A stretch of 64,000 nt of DNA from Pelodera strongyloides (lineage: Eukaryota; Nematoda; Chromadorea; Rhabditida; Rhabditidae), in the NCBI GenBank assembly GCA_036852015.1, contig JAANDG010000620.1:1-64000 (forward strand), in the 5' to 3' direction. This document shows, piece after piece, positions 60,423 to 64,000 of the stretch. A model generated the notes under the pieces. The model searched no databases and had not been told where the DNA came from. It saw only the letters and a list, made by a program, of their open reading frames with translations. The translations under genes were made by a program, and so were the position numbers. Within the stretch, counting starts at the first letter, position 1. Every line of letters begins with the position of its first letter.

Positions 60423-63400
60423 ATGCTCGACTGGATTTGGGTGATTGTGAGAGTGGTGACGGAGATTGTGAGAATGGGATGCAATTTCCTGGGATGGAGC
60501 ACGGTGTGGCTGAGAAACGCGATTAAGGTGAGAATGGTTTTGTTAATCTTTGTATTTGGGGGAGTGCCCTCTTCTATAAACGGTTCCAGAGGCGATGGAT
60601 GTACATTGTGGGGGTGAGACTGTTAAGCTCCACTTCAGCGTCCTGGTTGAGCCTGCCTTGTCGGGGAAAGTGGGAATGAGTGAGAATGGTTGCGCTGGTC
60701 CCAAATTATGAGACATGAGGCCGTATTCACCAACACGCAGGGAGCCCTCCCTGGCCGTCACGGAGCTGAGTGCGTAGAGAGTACGAAAGCAGAAGAGATT
60801 CAGCGCGCTCGTGAGCCTAGGGAGGGCTCCCTGTGTGTTGATGAATACGGCCTCTGATAACGAGGGTTTTGTGCATTTTAGCTACGTATCGTGTCAGCTG
60901 ATCTGACTGCTTGTATTCACTAGCGCCCAATTTAGGAGCGTGAACTACGAGGAAGCAATAGTCAGTTCCGCACGCCCGTTCATCTGGGAGTCACCTTCAG
61001 CGAGCAGCACCTCATCACCTTGGTGGGCACTTTTGTCTTTATTTTGTCGTTTCGAGGTTCTTCCCTCAGATTGATGTTCTCACACAATTGGAGCAAGTTG
61101 CGTGGATTAATTTTTATTGCTGTATCGACTAACATCACGAATGAACAGATATATTATCGAAAATATAAGCCAACGACAGTACATTAGTATAAGTTTGCCT
61201 TTTCGCTCCCTATTTACATATTGAGCCTGGCATTACACCTTGTATCACGCCATGTAAATTTACCCATAACTGAGTTGTACCCGTTTGTATGTTAGTGCTT
61301 AGGTCAGCGTTTATGAATTTTGTAATCATGTTGTCTTTAGGAAGTCTTGTCGAAGTTTATCGATTTGTGCGTATTGGCCGGCGTACGACGTGTGACACTG
61401 TACGATCCTTGGAATGAGTGTATCAGGTTACAGAAGCCGTTGCGAAAGTTGGCAGATGATAGAGTGGTGGGTTAAATTTATTTTCAGTGCGAAGTCAGGC
61501 TTTAAAGGGAATGACAAGCCGGTTTTTTCATGTTGGGCTCAAAAAAAAGCGTATGTTTTGAAGGTAAGGAAAGTGAAAATAAAAATAAACAAAAACTTTC
61601 ATATAAGAAGAAAACTATTGCAAACCCCTCCAAAAACTCCTTCAATATGGGATTCTGGTCATTTGGACAAAATCAGAACTATTCTGTGTCCGCAGGACCG
61701 TTTGCTGTTAGACAGCAAAGAAGAGGGCGCGAGAGAAATTTGTTTAAGTCAGCAAAGAAAAAGAGGAGAGCGCGAGGAAATTTTGTAAACTACGGTATTT
61801 GTGACAGCGTGTTATAGAATATCTGTGAATCAGGCTTGACGTTCGCTCTAAGAACAGGATGCACTAATTGGAAAGAAAACACCTGTAAATAGACTATGCG
61901 TGAAACATTGGGGTTTGCTAATTTGCAATGAAGAAAGATTGATGAGGTAAATTGGAACATGATCATATGATAAAGTTTGGGTTGGATTTGTTGTTTTTGA
62001 TAGTGGTACTGAGATTTTGAATTTCGTTTCTTGTTAGAGAAGCCAAGAATATAGTGTGTGTATATTTTGCACGTAGCTAATTTTAGATCTATTCGAACTA
62101 TCTATACTTGAAAACTAAATATCAAAATAAAACTGCTGGAAATACACTTTTTGGTGGAGCATTGGGTTTTGTAGATTTTCAATGGAATAACGATGTGTCG
62201 CTAACTTTGTTTATGAGCATACTTCCAATCTGAATAGTGGATAAACTAACAAAAAAAAACGTATCTCCGTAAAAATGCTCTGGAAACATGGGGTTTGCGA
62301 GCTTGTAGCGAAATAAGTTGGAGCCGGTAGATTTAGAAGCCGGGTAGGCTTGTTTATGATCATAATTTCACAGGATTTGTACTTTCCGAATTCCCCTTTT
62401 TCTTAAACACAGTTGCAGTAATGACTTTGTTGATAATAGAATGCTAGACTATAGATTAGAGAGGTTGCTAACAAAAAATTAAAGTGGAAAGAAGCGTTCA
62501 TTAAATATAAACTGTTTGAAACATTGGGGTTGTGAGATGTAATGGAATAAATTGAACCGATAAATGCTAGGCTAGGCGCAGCGTCTAGTTCCTTTCTGGG
62601 AATAATGCTGATCGGATCACAGGCGCGGACTAGGTCCATATGCGGAGCGTGTCGGAAATTTATCTATGTAGTTATATGCCCGTGTTAGCGGAATGGGAAT
62701 CGTTGGTGTGTGGCAGGGGATCGTGAAGCCGCGCTCCACTTTTGTAGGGGAGCAAGACTTTGATGAAAGAATAAACTGTGATAATTACAGGAGTATCTGA
62801 ACCATGAACCGTTCCCCGATCTGAAGACAGTTGGTACCGCGGTGCAACTACTTTGTGCGGAAAGCGGTAGAAGTATGATACTGGATTCGGTAAAGCAGGT
62901 TTGTTTTGGGTTCCTATGTTACACGTACAAACCCAATTGTTTCGGTACATGAATTGTTTGTCGTTATTGCTATCCTGTGGTGATTCTGAAATGCAGAATT
63001 CTGAAAAATGTGTATGCATATAGCGTCTTTTACGTTTACTTATTTCTTTCATACAAAATTGAGGCAATCTCTTTTTGGATCTTTAGTTTTAATATGGTTT
63101 GGTTTTCTCAGCCTGCAATTCTGTATTTAATTGATGAAGGGTTTATTGAACCGGTGCGTACCGTAACTTCATTTCATACATACAGTATGCTAGTTGGGTA
63201 TTTCATTTGAAGTTTTATATTCAGATTCCTTTACTTGATATCTCAACCTGCAATTCTGTATTTAGTAGTTGATGAAGCGAGCATCACTGGTTTCAGGAAT
63301 AGGTTTTTTTGAACCATAGCTTCTATTCATACATACAGTATGACAGCAGTATTCAGATTTCGTGACTCAACCTGCAATTCTACATTTAGTTGATGAAGCG

Positions 63401-63951
63401 AACATCTCCAGCCACTGCAGCCGATGTGGACGGATGTCTGAATGAGAAGGGAGTCTTGGAACCGGATATGCTTCTGAAAGTGGGAAGAGTGCCAACGATG
63501 GCTGGGTAGGCTTTTTTGTTAGATTGTAGTTTGTAGCTTTATATTGTAGTTGTGGTTGTGCAATCACTGCCTCAATGGATAGCTTATACGCCGCTTAAGA
63601 TTACGCTCGTACCACCTTCGGTTTGACTCAGACTTTCTTGTTTTTTTTCTTTGGAACATAAGCCACCTCCAGTTATGCATGAAACGCATGTGTCAGTTGC
63701 TTAGCATTTGACATTTATCAGAATCTAAAAAATGTGGGCTCGGAGACCCTCGCTTTTATATGTTGTTTTAATGTGATGTCGTAATTGTAGTTTACACCAC
63801 GTTTATTTTTACTTTTTTTTCCTTCAGCTATCCGCCACTGGCTCTCCGTGTCACCGAGATAGTGTGCGTGGGCGGGTTGCCCACGACAAAGTCCGAGTTC
63901 CATTCAACTCTTCTCGACTTTTCCAGAAGGGATATCAGACTGGGACGGTAG
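60423..63951 (+). CDS. NUS1: Dehydrodolichyl diphosphate synthase subunit NUS1
   Basis: Six exons: 60423-60527, 60936-61022, 61341-about 61466, 62791-62898, 63390-63505 and 63828-63951; about 221 residues (human 293). NUS1 pairs with the cis-prenyltransferase DHDDS at the ER to make dolichol for glycosylation. Seen: an N-terminal hydrophobic segment (LDWIWVIVRVVTEIV), FRTPVHLGVTFSE (human KLPVHMGLVI), a VRRVTLYDPWN strand, VQLLCAESGRSMI, PPLALRVTEIV and the C-terminal IRLGR. RLG is the conserved RxG motif that completes the partner's active site. The end of exon 3 is uncertain (GTG|GTGGGT chosen to keep phase 0). It is packed behind the prag01-like gene. Confidence 0.88.
60717..60854. mobile_element. 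Family B foldback element (B6)
   Basis: Long-stem subfamily, GAGGCCGTATTCACCAACAC and inverse GAATACGGCCTC. It lies in the first NUS1 intron, 81 nt before exon 2. Confidence 0.87.
61895..62570 (+). repeat. Diverged tandem repeats in a NUS1 intron
   Basis: Units starting GAAACATTGGGGTTTGC or similar begin near 61903, 62157, 62287 and 62518, each followed by an AATGGAATAA/AGCGAAATAA-like block. The units are too diverged to set exact boundaries. Confidence 0.5.
63106..63420 (+). repeat. Triplicated 3' splice-site region in NUS1
   Basis: CAACCTGCAATTCTGTATTT plus TTGATGAAGCGA-like sequence occurs at 63106, 63241 and 63365. Only the last copy joins the real exon 5 (63390). CATACATACAGTATG is shared between the first two units. 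Confidence 0.8.
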
Positions 63952-64000
63952 GATACGGTAACTTGGAATACGGTTTACGGTTGTCATACTGTAGCTCTCT

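Noticed and set aside
61414..61817. Long open frames in the third NUS1 intron
   Set aside because: Low-complexity Lys/Arg/Gln content, no match to NUS1, and not needed for phase. The first codons overlap exon 3 only.
1..64000. CRISPR arrays, bacterial operons or integrated virus
   Set aside because: Introns, polyA signals and nuclear tRNA genes show animal DNA; no regularly spaced repeats or viral genes were seen.

Overview
This window is animal nuclear DNA: AT-rich, very intron-rich and full of short non-coding transposable elements. It most likely comes from a nematode, although another lineage that uses spliced-leader trans-splicing cannot be excluded. Five of the protein genes have a splice-acceptor-like sequence 0-14 nt upstream of the start codon, which is the usual sign of spliced-leader addition. 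One pair of genes is packed like an operon: the polyA signal of the first lies 13 nt before the start codon of the second. All gene models here were built by hand from splice sites, reading-phase continuity and recognition of protein families. No database search was possible.

Layout. Positions 1-2930 hold hairpin elements and one possible terminal exon of an unidentified minus-strand gene. Positions 2931-8395 (minus) hold a 12-exon gene for a 382-residue chromo-barrel (Tudor-knot) protein of unfamiliar architecture. Head to head with it, at 8863-20334 (plus), lies the condensin II kleisin subunit CAP-H2 (NCAPH2), about 25 exons, with five intact tRNA genes (Gln, Gly, two Cys, Ser) in its introns. 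Its 3' end converges on NDUFB3 (complex I B12 subunit, 20860-21726, minus). From about 23933 to 57715 (plus) a single gene of about 78 exons encodes a roughly 2,800-residue ubiquitin protease of the USP24/USP9X class: a UBA domain, long helical arms, an internal ubiquitin-like region and an intact Cys/His catalytic domain. At 59879-60175 lies a small mitochondrial membrane protein like the deltamethrin-resistance (prag01) family. Right behind it, at 60423-63951, lies NUS1, the non-catalytic subunit of dehydrodolichyl diphosphate synthase.

Mobile DNA. Family A, about 13 copies, is a 150-190 bp palindromic MITE with TTAA at most of its ends. Family B (six copies) shares GAGGCC(A/G)TATTCACCA ends. 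Family C (two copies) has TTA duplications and GGGCGC-type ends, as in PIF/Harbinger. Family D starts with ATGGGGTTT, and one copy is nested in another. There are also SINE-like repeats (E, F), tRNA-like heads and several single foldbacks. Family A often ends a few tens of bases upstream of an exon, and one copy supplies the 3' splice site of a condensin exon.

The genes share no single pathway. Two act on chromatin, two in mitochondria, one in ubiquitin removal and one in dolichol synthesis. The most notable points are the chromo-barrel gene, the MITE-made splice site, a 30-base exon fragment copied into the next intron, a possible PCNA-binding short isoform at the 5' end of the protease gene, and a triplicated acceptor in NUS1.
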